Source: a virus
IMG/VR virus record: IMGVR_UViG_3300036859_000153
Location: 1 to 20,485 of that record
DNA: 20,485 nt
Strand: one strand, 5' to 3'
The translations under genes were made by a program, and so were the position numbers. This document shows positions 7,146 to 14,534 of the stretch, piece by piece (the first letter of the stretch is position 1; the number at the start of each line of letters is the position of its first letter). The notes beneath the pieces are model-generated. The model was not told the origin of the DNA. It saw only the letters and a program-made list of their open reading frames with translations, and searched no databases.

Positions 7146-7483
7146 GTGACCACCCACACTTTCTTGCCGTTCAGCGTTTCGTCGGTTTCCTTGAACCCGA
7201 TCAATCGCAGGAACCTTGGCGCGCTAGGATAGCGCAAGTCCTCGCAGGCTGCATACAGCGGGCGCTCCGCCTCTCGGATGATCCTCCGCATTTGCCACAT
7301 CATCTTGAATTTCCGCGTATCTCTGGTGTCCATTTGGACAAAAAGGCGCCCATCGGATCGGCGGGCGAAGATGGCCAACGCGACAAGCTCGCCGTCCATC
7401 TCGGCAACGTAAGACGATTCCAGGCGTCCCGCCCACTCGACAAGGTCCAATCGTGTTGCCGGCCGGATGTTTGCGCACGTCAT
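7142..7483 (-). CDS. GNAT-like small virion-associated protein (113 aa)
   Basis: ATG 7483 overlaps the upstream stop (ATGA). The sequence reads as a short GNAT-type fold: IRPATRLDLVEWAGRL at residues 6-21, a beta hairpin SSYVAEMDGELVALAIFAR at 23-41, a strand RLFVQMDTRD, a helix around KFKMMWQMRRIIREAE, a strand LYAACED, then SAPRFLRLIGFKETDE and a terminal KKVWVVT strand. The GFxE segment near the end and the final strand are typical of the family. The acetyl-CoA pyrophosphate loop is not clear and the protein is shorter than most enzymes. In T7-like phages a protein of this type (gp13 family position) precedes the internal core proteins, exactly as here, so a structural assembly role is as likely as acetylation. 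Confidence 0.78.
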   Translation of the reverse strand: MTCANIRPATRLDLVEWAGRLESSYVAEMDGELVALAIFARRSDGRLFVQMDTRDTRKFKMMWQMRRIIREAERPLYAACEDLRYPSAPRFLRLIGFKETDETLNGKKVWVVT

Positions 7484-7830
7484 GTGATCCCGAAAGCGGT
7501 TCGCAATTTCTCATGCTCTGTTCTATGCGCCTCCATCCAAAGCGCAAAGCGGTCCGGCCTTTCTACGTCCAAGCCAGAGAAGTCAAACCCAGACACTTTC
7601 ACCGTCGCACACAAGATTTGATGCGTCACGGCGTGGCTGGAAATCCAAGTCTCCTGGGCGCCCTTGTTGTCGCCGAAGTACCAGAAATCCCAGTTTGGAA
7701 AGAACAGCACTGGCGTATTGAGCAAGCCGAGTTGGACGAACTGTTGATGCTCCAAATAGTGCGCGGTGAGCCAACGCGCAAAGCCGGCCTCATCTCCAAA
7801 GGCGGTCAGGTCTGGCGAGAACAGCGCCAT
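7480..7830 (-). CDS. Unknown conserved-looking phage protein (116 aa)
   Basis: ATG 7830 follows the upstream stop at 7832-7834 by one base. The product is soluble with no membrane segment. It has many aromatic and His residues: a helical FARWLTAHYLEHQQFVQLGL at 17-36, then PVLFFPNWDFWYFGD around 40-54, SSHAVTHQIL near 64-73, and a C-terminal helix with ALWMEAHRTEHEKLRTAFGI. The order (helix, aromatic strand pair, His-rich helix) is not tied to any family I can name. It lies between the tail hub and the GNAT-like gene and is coupled by overlap to the latter, so a tail- or ejection-associated role is likely but unproven. Confidence 0.75.
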   Translation of the reverse strand: MALFSPDLTAFGDEAGFARWLTAHYLEHQQFVQLGLLNTPVLFFPNWDFWYFGDNKGAQETWISSHAVTHQILCATVKVSGFDFSGLDVERPDRFALWMEAHRTEHEKLRTAFGIT

Positions 7831-7831
7831 T

Positions 7832-10021
7832 CTAGTTGGTAAGGTTGCTCGATTTCATAGGCCCCGTCTCCTGGTACTCGATCATGATATAGTCCAGAGA
7901 TAGTCCGGCGATGACGCCACTTAGCGTTGCGCCCAACAGCAGGCCGGAGCCTGCCGCCTGAGTCTCTTCCCAGAAGAATCCTACAGGTTGCGTGAACGAA
8001 ATCGTGACCTGCGATTGCTCGGTGTCGGACGATAGGAAGAGCGTCCCGCCTGCCGTCGCCTCCTGCATCGTGCCGATACGCAATGCGCGCTTGCCCATGT
8101 ACGGCTTGCCATTGTCGGTCAACGCGGTCTGCACGATGAAAACTTGCGTCTGCGCCGCGTTGGCGAACATCCTCGTGAAGTCAGTCCCTGAGCTTGAGTA
8201 GACCTGCAGCGTGTTGCCGAGTGCCATCTGCGCCACGGCCACCTCAGAGCTGCTGCCACTCACCAAGAACCACCGCTTGTTGAAATAGCACATGAACATG
8301 GAACGGAGCTGATTGTTCAGGTCGAGCGCGTTCACGAGCAGGCAATAGCAACGGATGTTGTTGACGTCGCCAACCGCGGCCTGCAGATCAAGCGCAAAAT
8401 TCACGGTCCTATAAAGACCGTCCATCATGTCGGAGATTTTCTGCACCGACGCGCCGTAGACGGCGAAGACACCAACCGTGTTCGCGAACAGAACCAACCG
8501 CTCGTGAGACTGGATCGTCATAGGGAACGTGGTCCCCTGGTCTGACGAAAGCGAAAGGATGTTGAAGAGCGTAGTTGTGCCGCTGACCGTGATAGCGCCG
8601 ATCTGTTTGATCGCACCGTCGCCGAAAATATATAGGTAGTTGTTGAGACTGCGTAGCGCGGTGATCGAGTGCTTGAGATCAGCGTCCGTGATCACCGTCG
8701 ATCCGGCGGCATTCGCCGGATTGGTGTCATCAAACCCGAGAGTTCCCGTGTAGGTCAGCAGGCGACCGGACGACAACCACACGCGCCCCTGAAACACCGC
8801 AACTGATGCAGCAAACCCACCGCCTGTCCCGGCGATGACTTCCTCGGTCGCCGTCGCGGTCACCGGAGCCGGAGGCGCATCTATGGTGACCGTTGGGCCA
8901 CTTGTATAATTCGTTCCAGGCGAATCTCCGACGACCGCAGTCACCTTCCCATCCGTCAAAACAGCATGGGCCGTGGCTCCGGAGCCGCCCCCGCCCGTAA
9001 GAGTAACGGTTGGTGGAGACGGGTATCCAGACCCAGGATCGTCCACCGTGAAAGTAAACCCGACAAGGCCACCGGAAATATCTGAATGAGCGGTCGCCTG
9101 AACCCCAGCCGGCGGCGCTCCGATCGTGACCACGATCACATTACCAGCCTGCCACCCCGATCCGGAATTCGTCAGCTGAATGCCGACCACTCCGCCGCCC
9201 GAGATCGTCGAGACAGCTGTGGCGCCAGTGCCGCTGCCTCCAGTGATCGTCACCGTTGGAGCTGCGTAGTAATAAAAGCCTGGATTGGTGATTGCGAAGA
9301 TCGGCGAGAGCGTCACGAATGATCCACCGATGAATGGCCAAATGATCGCGGTCGCGGTCGCGGCGCCGGAACCAAACGTCACCGTCAGGACGTCGCCTGG
9401 CAGATAGCCTGAACCTGGGTTGGTCAACAGAACTTTGGTGACAACGCCGTTCGTGATCTGCGAGATCGCTGTTGCGCCGGAGCCCGTCCCGCCGGAAATC
9501 GTCACAGTCGGCGGAGCGCCGTAACCCGACCCGCCATTGGTGACGACAATGTTCGGGGAGACTCCGCCAGCAACGACAAATGTCAGATTATCATAGGTCG
9601 CATATCCAGCCTGCGGATCGTTGATCAGTATGCGTTCAGACTTCCATTGCGTGACGTCCGGGATTTTTGAGAACGTGCCCGCTGCGGCAAAATTGGTGAC
9701 GGCGCCGGTTGAGAGCTGGATGACATGGCCGCTGCCGGCCACCGTGAAGACCACGGCCCAATCGATGACGTTGGTGGGATCGGCTCCACCGCCGCCCGTG
9801 AACGTGGCGAAGAACGCACGAGTCACCGCGCTCGGCAAGGTCGCGAGCGCAGCAATCAGACCCGGCACCTGCAGCAGCTGGCTTGGTCCGATCGGCTGCA
9901 CGTTCTCCAGCCATGACGCATGCTTGGGGTCAAGCCCTTCGCGCGCACCCTGAGTGTCCATCGTCTGGATATCGCGAAAGACGATGTACTCAAGCGCGCT
10001 GCGTTTGTCGGGGCCGGCCAC
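7832..10021 (-). CDS. Tail hub / stabilisation-like protein with inserted GSGY repeats (729 aa)
   Basis: The start is GTG 10021, two bases after the upstream stop, with AGGA about eleven bases upstream. Residues 1-150 and 395-729 read like the beta-propeller-type podovirus tail or stabilisation proteins (P22 gp10 / T7 gp12 functional class): WKSERILINDPQAGYATYDN at 126-145, AVFQGRVWLSSGRLL at 408-422, a YLYIFGDGAIKQI segment at 462-474, then GTTFPMTIQSHERLVLFANT with GVFAVYGA just after it. Between these halves, residues 155-392 are six Gly/Thr/Val-rich beta repeats (GSGYGAPPTVTI, GSGYPSPPTVTL, GTNYTSGPTVTI and weaker copies). The repeats interrupt the propeller pattern and look like an insertion exposed on the tail. 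The protein likely closes the connector and carries the fibres; family naming is from pattern only. Confidence 0.82.
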   Translation of the reverse strand: MAGPDKRSALEYIVFRDIQTMDTQGAREGLDPKHASWLENVQPIGPSQLLQVPGLIAALATLPSAVTRAFFATFTGGGGADPTNVIDWAVVFTVAGSGHVIQLSTGAVTNFAAAGTFSKIPDVTQWKSERILINDPQAGYATYDNLTFVVAGGVSPNIVVTNGGSGYGAPPTVTISGGTGSGATAISQITNGVVTKVLLTNPGSGYLPGDVLTVTFGSGAATATAIIWPFIGGSFVTLSPIFAITNPGFYYYAAPTVTITGGSGTGATAVSTISGGGVVGIQLTNSGSGWQAGNVIVVTIGAPPAGVQATAHSDISGGLVGFTFTVDDPGSGYPSPPTVTLTGGGGSGATAHAVLTDGKVTAVVGDSPGTNYTSGPTVTIDAPPAPVTATATEEVIAGTGGGFAASVAVFQGRVWLSSGRLLTYTGTLGFDDTNPANAAGSTVITDADLKHSITALRSLNNYLYIFGDGAIKQIGAITVSGTTTLFNILSLSSDQGTTFPMTIQSHERLVLFANTVGVFAVYGASVQKISDMMDGLYRTVNFALDLQAAVGDVNNIRCYCLLVNALDLNNQLRSMFMCYFNKRWFLVSGSSSEVAVAQMALGNTLQVYSSSGTDFTRMFANAAQTQVFIVQTALTDNGKPYMGKRALRIGTMQEATAGGTLFLSSDTEQSQVTISFTQPVGFFWEETQAAGSGLLLGATLSGVIAGLSLDYIMIEYQETGPMKSSNLTN
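8846..9559 (-). repeat. Six GSGY-type beta repeats in the tail hub gene
   Basis: About six units of 35-45 residues occur in tandem, each with an xxNxGSGYxxxPxVTI core followed by GGxGxGATAxxxIxxG and a Val/Leu strand. Copies 1, 3, 5 and 6 keep PTVT; copies 2 and 4 (GSGYLPGDVLTV, GSGWQAGNVIVV) form a second subtype, so the block partly alternates between two kinds of unit. The same core occurs in the genes at 10023-10928 and 11338-12525. Confidence 0.8.
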
Positions 10022-10022
10022 T

Positions 10023-10928
10023 TCACATCCTGTTCAGGCGGCGATACCAGGATCGATAAACGTTCTGATAACGCCGATCCTGCCGCGTCAGTTTGATCTG
10101 CTGCAGCCTCGCCTCATACTTTTTGTTGAGGTAGTCCGCGTGCTCAAAATTCTGCAGCTTGATCAGCGCGAGGTGCGCCGCATAAAACTGCACCGCGTCA
10201 GCGTTGGGCTGCAATATCTGCAAGTCAGATTCCGACAGGCCCACCAGCGGATTCGGCAACACGATCGCATCAATCTCAGAGATATAAGATTGGTCGGGGA
10301 TCGGATACAGGAAGAACGCGTTGATTTCGTCGAAGTTGGTCCACACGCTCGGATTGCGAGAGAATGTCGGCAACGTCCGGCAGAACGCCTGGAACGGCGT
10401 GAAGGGGAGCCACCCCAGCGTGTAGCGGTTTGTGTTCCCCGGCCACAAGATGCTGATCGACAGGATATCGAGCACATTCAGCAATGTGATCGCCACCGCA
10501 GTCGCGGTTACGCCAGCGCCAGGCGGCGCGATCGTGATGGATGGCGTGGTGACATAGCCGCTGCCCCAGTTGGTGATTGTCACCAAGCTGACGGTGCCAG
10601 CAGCCGACACAGTCGCGACTGCCGTAGCCGTCACTCCGCCCGCCGGGGCTGCCGCAATCGTCACAGCAGGGGGAGCCGCCGGAGGCGGAGCATAGCCGGA
10701 ACCCGCAAGCGTGAGTTGGGCTCCGCCCACTCCGCCAGTGATCGGGTATCGCTCCTGCAGCGGGATCAGGTTGAGGCCGGTATAGAAACTGCGGACACAG
10801 TGAGCGTCGAGCGCGACGCGCTGGCGAGCAGTGTTGATATACCCGATCAGATCGGAATTGCTGAAATCGTTCCCCTGCAGGTCATGCACGAGCTGGCGGA
10901 CCTGCAGAATGTAGTCGGACAACAGCAA
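10023..10928 (-). CDS. Head-tail connector / adaptor-like protein with inserted repeats (301 aa)
   Basis: The preferred start is TTG 10928, just after the upstream stop at 10933-10935, with GCGAG upstream; TTG 10922 is an alternative and no ATG fits this frame. The N-terminus LSDYILQVRQLVHDLQGNDF followed by SNSDLIGYINTARQRVALDA is typical of podovirus tail-tube-A/adaptor-like proteins that bind the portal. The C-terminal part has a helix with ADAVQFYAAHLALIKLQNFE at 243-262, then YLNKKYEARLQQI, again typical. Residues 70-147 are two Gly-rich beta repeats (GSGYAPPP...VTI and GSGYVTTPSITI) separating the first helical pair from the rest; related adaptors lack this as far as I know. The gene lies directly before the hub gene, which supports the connector role. 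Confidence 0.8.
   Translation of the reverse strand: MLLSDYILQVRQLVHDLQGNDFSNSDLIGYINTARQRVALDAHCVRSFYTGLNLIPLQERYPITGGVGGAQLTLAGSGYAPPPAAPPAVTIAAAPAGGVTATAVATVSAAGTVSLVTITNWGSGYVTTPSITIAPPGAGVTATAVAITLLNVLDILSISILWPGNTNRYTLGWLPFTPFQAFCRTLPTFSRNPSVWTNFDEINAFFLYPIPDQSYISEIDAIVLPNPLVGLSESDLQILQPNADAVQFYAAHLALIKLQNFEHADYLNKKYEARLQQIKLTRQDRRYQNVYRSWYRRLNRM
10488..10721 (-). repeat. Two GSGY-type beta repeats in the connector-like gene
   Basis: Two copies of the repeat core, GSGY at residues 77-80 with a short Pro/Ala expansion and GSGYVTTPSITI at 122-133, each followed by APxxGVTATAV. The GVTATAV tail is shared by both copies and resembles GVQATA in the neighbouring genes. Confidence 0.78.
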
Positions 10929-10932
10929 AGCA

Positions 10933-11328
10933 TCACTCGCTTGGCCCCGGCGCGATCGTCTCCGGAATATCCTTGCGCGGGCGAGGCCCGCCGCGCTTGC
11001 TCACATACGTCGGGTCTTTGACTTCCACGAGCTGGTACGTGACCGGCCGAATGTCGAGATTGCCGAAGAACTTCACATCCTCGCCAGCCTTGACGCGGTC
11101 CAGTGTGTTCCACCCGAACCGCTTGCAGCAGTGCCGAAACTGTTCGTCCTCGGTCGCCTCCAGATGGAACCCGAACAGATGGTGCGCGGCATCCAGCGGG
11201 ATGTCTTGCGGCTTGCCAGGGGGAAACCGATACAAAATGGAGTCGCACCGATCCGCGATCTCGAAATCGTTGTGGTTCGTGATGCGGATGCGCGCGACGG
11301 TTGGCGCGAACGGGTCTTCTTTGTCCAA
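10933..11328 (-). CDS. Conserved small head or head-tail protein (131 aa)
   Basis: The start is TTG 11328, with GGAG in the stop-fused motif TAGGAGTC six bases upstream; the stop of the preceding gene is part of the motif. The protein begins MDKEDPFAPTVARIRITNHN, continues with a segment ending in SILYRFPPGKPQDIP at 30-44, then AAHHLFGF at 47-54, a Cys pair in FRHCCKRFGW, and a strand VKFFGNLDIRPVTYQLVEVKD. Its tail is Arg/Pro-rich. The arrangement RIxNhxxFxixdxxDxxxYxFxPGkpxxIPxxAAxHxFGF is one I recognise from phages, where the gene sits between capsid decoration and connector genes. The function is not known to me. Confidence 0.78.
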   Translation of the reverse strand: MDKEDPFAPTVARIRITNHNDFEIADRCDSILYRFPPGKPQDIPLDAAHHLFGFHLEATEDEQFRHCCKRFGWNTLDRVKAGEDVKFFGNLDIRPVTYQLVEVKDPTYVSKRGGPRPRKDIPETIAPGPSE

Positions 11329-11337
11329 GGTTGACTC

Positions 11338-12525
11338 CTAATCCATCAGTGCCGGCTGCAGAACGGACGTATCCGTGATGCCGCCGACCACGGCCGTAAA
11401 CACGCCGATCGTCGGCAGCGCCGCGTTGCCAAACTCCAGCACGCCGACGTTGACCACGCCCTGCAGGCCGAATCCTGGGTCTTCCACAACTGACGTGTTG
11501 CCAGACGTCGCAGTCAGCCTGCCGCGAGCCGCACGCGGGCCGAAAGCGTTGTTGTTGTTGAACAGCACCGGAGTTGCGCCGGTTGGCGTCAACGAGGTGA
11601 TGAATGGGGCGCCGACCGTATAGCCGGCGCCACCAGCGTTGGTGGCGGAGATGAAACAGAACGACGGTATCGCCGTTGCCGCCGCTGCGCCTGCACCCGT
11701 AATCGTGATGGTCGGGATCGTGGTGCCGGTATACCCCGCGCCGTAGGCCGTCATCACGATTGCGGTGACCGTCCCCGACCCCGTCAAGGCGCCAGCAGTG
11801 AGAACAGCGCCGCTGGGAGACTGCTGGACTTGCGTCCAGTTGATGCCGGGGAAGAACGGAGGCTGCTGGAAATTGAGAATGCCGGGCGGCACGATCGACG
11901 GCGGGCCCGCCGGATTCACCGGAACGCCAATGCCAACATAGGTGCTGTACTGCGGAATGACGTACACATTGGGGACGGCCGTGTAGCCGGCGCCAGGGTT
12001 GACGAGGGTAACGGCGTTGATGACGCCGCCAGAGATCGTGCACGTGGCGGTCGCCTGGACGCCGCCCGGCGGGGGAGCATCGATGACGATGATCGGCGCT
12101 ACCACAAACCCGGAACCGCCGTTGGTGATCACGATGCCGGAGAGCGCGCCACCGACGACCGCATACGCGGCGGCTGCCTGGCCGTTGGCCGGCGCCGCGC
12201 CGAATGAGACGGCGACACCAGTTGCAGCCTGCCCGATGCCGTTGACTGCGCCGGAACCCGCGTTGGTGATCACCGCGGCGTTGACCACGCCAGACATATT
12301 GATCAGGCGGTAGTTGTAACCGTCGCAGGAAATGACGGTGTGCATTCCGCCTTGCGGGTTGTCGACATTCCGCCAGGAGAGCAGCACAGGGTCGAAATAC
12401 TGCATGACGGTCTGCCCGCCTGGGCTGACGAAATAGTTTCCGGCGGGGACATAGAAGACGCCGCCGGCCGGCAGCGCCACCGGGACCGCCGCTTGGCCAA
12501 ACGGGAAAGCTCCACCGAGACGCAT
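11338..12525 (-). CDS. Capsid decoration-like protein with GSGY repeats (395 aa)
   Basis: ATG 12525 follows the stop-fused ribosome site TAGGAGTC directly after the capsid gene. The N-terminal part has ALPAGGVFYVPAGNYFVSPG at 18-37, TVMQYFDPVLLSWRNV at 39-54 and SCDGYNYRLINMSG at 66-79, a pattern found in phage proteins encoded right after the major capsid protein. From about residue 84 the protein is dominated by Gly/Ala/Val-rich beta repeats: GSGFVVAPIIVI at 137-148, GAGYTAVPNVYV at 178-189, GAGYTGTTIPTITI at 262-275 and GAGYTVGAPFIT at 299-310, with a Pro/Gln-rich linker at 200-245. No catalytic motif is present. An outer-capsid decoration or head-fibre role is inferred from position and repeats. 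Confidence 0.8.
   Translation of the reverse strand: MRLGGAFPFGQAAVPVALPAGGVFYVPAGNYFVSPGGQTVMQYFDPVLLSWRNVDNPQGGMHTVISCDGYNYRLINMSGVVNAAVITNAGSGAVNGIGQAATGVAVSFGAAPANGQAAAAYAVVGGALSGIVITNGGSGFVVAPIIVIDAPPPGGVQATATCTISGGVINAVTLVNPGAGYTAVPNVYVIPQYSTYVGIGVPVNPAGPPSIVPPGILNFQQPPFFPGINWTQVQQSPSGAVLTAGALTGSGTVTAIVMTAYGAGYTGTTIPTITITGAGAAAATAIPSFCFISATNAGGAGYTVGAPFITSLTPTGATPVLFNNNNAFGPRAARGRLTATSGNTSVVEDPGFGLQGVVNVGVLEFGNAALPTIGVFTAVVGGITDTSVLQPALMD
11596..11778 (-). repeat. Second GAGY repeat block in the decoration-like gene
   Basis: Residues 250-310 hold two further units, GAGYTGTTIPTITI and GAGYTVGAPFIT, separated from the first block by a Pro/Gln-rich linker of about 50 residues. Confidence 0.72.
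11959..12276 (-). repeat. First GSGY/GAGY repeat block in the decoration-like gene
   Basis: Residues 84-189 contain a degenerate unit (NAGSGAVNG), then GSGFVVAPIIVI and GAGYTAVPNVYV, with GGVQATATCTISGGVI between the last two. The units match those of the tail hub gene in order and spacing. Confidence 0.75.
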
Positions 12526-12534
12526 TGCGGACTC

Positions 12535-13542
12535 CTAGATGTTCAGGAAGGCGAGGTTGTCAAACTTCCCGTGCGCCTTCGGCTTGACGTCGACCAGCTC
12601 GATCAGCGTCACGACTGCGCCGACATAGCCGAGCTGGTTGTTCGGCAGCGTCGACTCGAATCCGGTGAAGTAGAAGTTCGCCCGCTCGTGCAGATAGGCG
12701 CTGAGGTAGTCGTTGTTGAGCAGATACAGCGTCCCCTCCGGACAGTTCGGGTCCGCGTAGAAGGGGACGCCCGCGACGTCGAGAGCTTGGAAGAGAGAGG
12801 CGACCTTGCCGTTCTCGAATGAGCCGGACGGCGTGATCAGGTAGCGCTCTTGCGAAGTGAAGTCCTGGGCAAGCTGGGTCCACGTGCCGAACCCCATGAG
12901 TCCCATTTTCGGCCGCTCGCCCGTCACCTTGGTGACCTGTGCAATGTACTGCAGCATGAGGTTGCGGGTCGGTACGGTCGGCGAGCCATTGTGCACGTAG
13001 GTCGAACGCCAGAAGGCATTCGCCGTGCGCGAGATGTTGCCGTAGTTGACTGAGAACGTGCCGTCATCGACCGCGGCCGGCAGGCCGATCATGGCGTTCT
13101 GGTTGGCAACGTTCGTGAACAGATCGCTGGAGAAACGATCGAGCGTGACGTTGGTGACGTCGTTCATGCGCGCCTCGATCAGCGGAACCACCGCGTAATC
13201 GAGCTGCACTAGACCCTCGAGTCCGATGAATGGGACCGCCGTGAGGTAGCCCTTGAGGTTGAATTCCGCGTTCTGCAGACCTGGCGTCACGCCCGGCTGA
13301 TTGAACGAACCGTCATAGCCGATGGTCTGGATTGCCACCATCGGGTTGCCCTGCAGCGGGACGGTGATTGGCGAGAGACCGCCGCTAGCTGTCTGCGCAT
13401 GCGATAGCACCGCGGCGAGGAACGGTGTCGACCGCCAGAGCTGGACGATCACCTTGGGAATGAACGCGCGCCGCGTGACGGCCGCAAGCTCTGCCGCAAC
13501 GGCGCCTTGCGCCGGGACGATGCCTTGTCCGAATACGGGCAC
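12535..13542 (-). CDS. Major capsid protein, HK97-like fold (335 aa)
   Basis: The start is GTG 13542 with AAGGAG nine bases upstream, the strongest ribosome site among the large genes here, as expected for the most abundant protein. Features of the HK97-type coat are readable: an N-terminal arm (1-60), an E-loop-like segment around 61-105, a long spine helix around QLDYAVVPLIEARMNDVT (113-130) continuing to NVTLDRFSSDLFTN, and the typical closing strands LDVAGVPFYADPNCPEGTLY at 254-273, then LLNNDYLSAYLHERANFYF and a terminal strand VTLIELVDVKPKAHGKFDNL. The length of 335 residues is usual. It follows a scaffold-like gene and precedes the decoration-like gene. The assignment rests on pattern, size and gene order together. 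Confidence 0.88.
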   Translation of the reverse strand: MPVFGQGIVPAQGAVAAELAAVTRRAFIPKVIVQLWRSTPFLAAVLSHAQTASGGLSPITVPLQGNPMVAIQTIGYDGSFNQPGVTPGLQNAEFNLKGYLTAVPFIGLEGLVQLDYAVVPLIEARMNDVTNVTLDRFSSDLFTNVANQNAMIGLPAAVDDGTFSVNYGNISRTANAFWRSTYVHNGSPTVPTRNLMLQYIAQVTKVTGERPKMGLMGFGTWTQLAQDFTSQERYLITPSGSFENGKVASLFQALDVAGVPFYADPNCPEGTLYLLNNDYLSAYLHERANFYFTGFESTLPNNQLGYVGAVVTLIELVDVKPKAHGKFDNLAFLNI

Positions 13543-13556
13543 GATCAGACTCCTTG

Positions 13557-14063
13557 TTACCGATGCGCGGCGTTGATCCTATCGATCTCGGCATACGCTT
13601 GGTTGCGCGCTGCGGTGATCGGGTCGTCGAGCAAGCCGGGCAGTTCCGGCAGCGACCATGGCCCGCCTTCCGGCTTGGGCCGATGATTGGACGGATGCGC
13701 TGGGGCGCGGTCGTTGGAGTAGAGGATTGCGCCGGCCTCGTAATCGGAGAGACCGAGCGACTGCATCTTGGTCTCGATCTCTTTCACCTGGTCTTCGGTG
13801 TAGCGACCGCTGCTGATCAGCATGGCGCGCGCCGCGCTCAAACGTCTGGTCGTCTCTTCCGTCGCCCGGTCAAGGCGCTCTTGCTCGAGTCGCGTCTCCA
13901 TTTCCTCGCGCAGATCGGCGACGTCAGCGTCCGGGAACCGGCGGTCCGGTTCAACCTCTTTCACCTGTTTGATGAAAGCGCGCCTGGTCTTAGCATTGGT
14001 CGCCAGCTTGACGGCCAACAGCCCGTACTCTTTCAGGGTCGCGTCATCCAAATCACGAGGCAT
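13557..14063 (-). CDS. Scaffold-like protein before the capsid gene (168 aa)
   Basis: ATG 14063 overlaps the end of the upstream gene by 11 bases and has GGGGAG about twelve bases before it; the longer frame is a shadow. The protein is hydrophilic and helical: DDATLKEYGLLAVKLATNAK at 6-25, then a long charged segment DVADLREEMETRLEQERLDR at 47-66 that continues to about 82, then VKEIETKMQSLGLSDYEAG. The last third is Pro-rich with a short terminal helix ARNQAYAEIDRINAAHR. Charged, helix-rich proteins of this size immediately before the capsid gene are usually scaffolds, with the C-terminal helix contacting the coat. That helix is not strongly basic, so the scaffold call is probable rather than certain. 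The TAA stop is two bases from the capsid ribosome site. Confidence 0.75.
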   Translation of the reverse strand: MPRDLDDATLKEYGLLAVKLATNAKTRRAFIKQVKEVEPDRRFPDADVADLREEMETRLEQERLDRATEETTRRLSAARAMLISSGRYTEDQVKEIETKMQSLGLSDYEAGAILYSNDRAPAHPSNHRPKPEGGPWSLPELPGLLDDPITAARNQAYAEIDRINAAHR

Positions 14064-14325
14064 CGTCGAAAGGCTCCCCTTTGCGGGACATGATGGCGCC
14101 CGAGCCGGCGAGCGGCGTCCGGTAATTCGAGCGCTTGGCATAGCTGGGCTTGTCGAGATCGAACCCGTTCAGGCCGGGAAAGCTCTGAGGGTTGCTGTAG
14201 TATTTGGCGCGGCCGTAGTCGTCACCCATGCCAAAGGGCTGCGGAATGGCATCGCCGGCAGTCGAGCCCTTTGGGCGCCCGCCCTGCCGGCCAATGATTC
14301 CGCGCTTGATCGACGGCCGCCACAT
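14053..14325 (-). CDS. Unknown small head-region protein (90 aa)
   Basis: ATG 14325 shares a base with the stop of the preceding gene (TGATG), which fixes the start inside a much longer open frame. The product is rich in Gly, Arg, Ser and Pro, with little predicted secondary structure: GRQGGRPKGSTAGDAIPQPF at 12-31, YYSNPQSFPGLNGFDLDKPS at 42-61, and a tail SRKGEPFDDAS. Its disordered look suggests an arm or linker between larger particle proteins. I do not recognise a family. Confidence 0.68.
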   Translation of the reverse strand: MWRPSIKRGIIGRQGGRPKGSTAGDAIPQPFGMGDDYGRAKYYSNPQSFPGLNGFDLDKPSYAKRSNYRTPLAGSGAIMSRKGEPFDDAS

Positions 14326-14525
14326 CAGATGGGTTTCCCGGACCTCGCTTGCGGCGTCTTTTCGAGCGACATGGTCGACGCCTCCGGCATCGGAATCTTG
14401 TCCGCGCTCGTGAGACCGCCAAATCGCACGTAGCCGGGCACGTTCACGAACATGCCGCGATTGCGCTCGCGCACGCCGATCTTGCCGGCCTTCACCTTCG
14501 GTTTCAGATACGCATATTCGGCCAT
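14325..14525 (-). CDS. Unknown small head-region protein (66 aa)
   Basis: ATG 14525 follows the stop-fused ribosome site TAGGAGTC. The 66-residue product starts MAEYAYLKPKVKAGKIGVRE, then RNRGMFVNVPGYVRFGGLTS, and ends with a Lys/Pro-rich tail. The first half is basic and may form two beta strands; the rest looks flexible. The strong ribosome site and overlap with the next gene support a real gene. No family is recognised. Confidence 0.72.
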   Translation of the reverse strand: MAEYAYLKPKVKAGKIGVRERNRGMFVNVPGYVRFGGLTSADKIPMPEASTMSLEKTPQARSGKPI

Positions 14526-14534
14526 GGGAGACTC

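Noticed and set aside
9954-11021. Plus-strand 355-codon open frame opposite the connector and hub genes
   Set aside because: Very Arg-rich, low-complexity composition and conflict with three well-supported minus-strand genes.
10847-12043. Minus-strand 398-codon open frame overlapping the decoration-like gene
   Set aside because: Out-of-frame shadow with His/Arg/Gly-rich composition; the overlapping frames have repeats, stop-fused ribosome sites and proper junctions.
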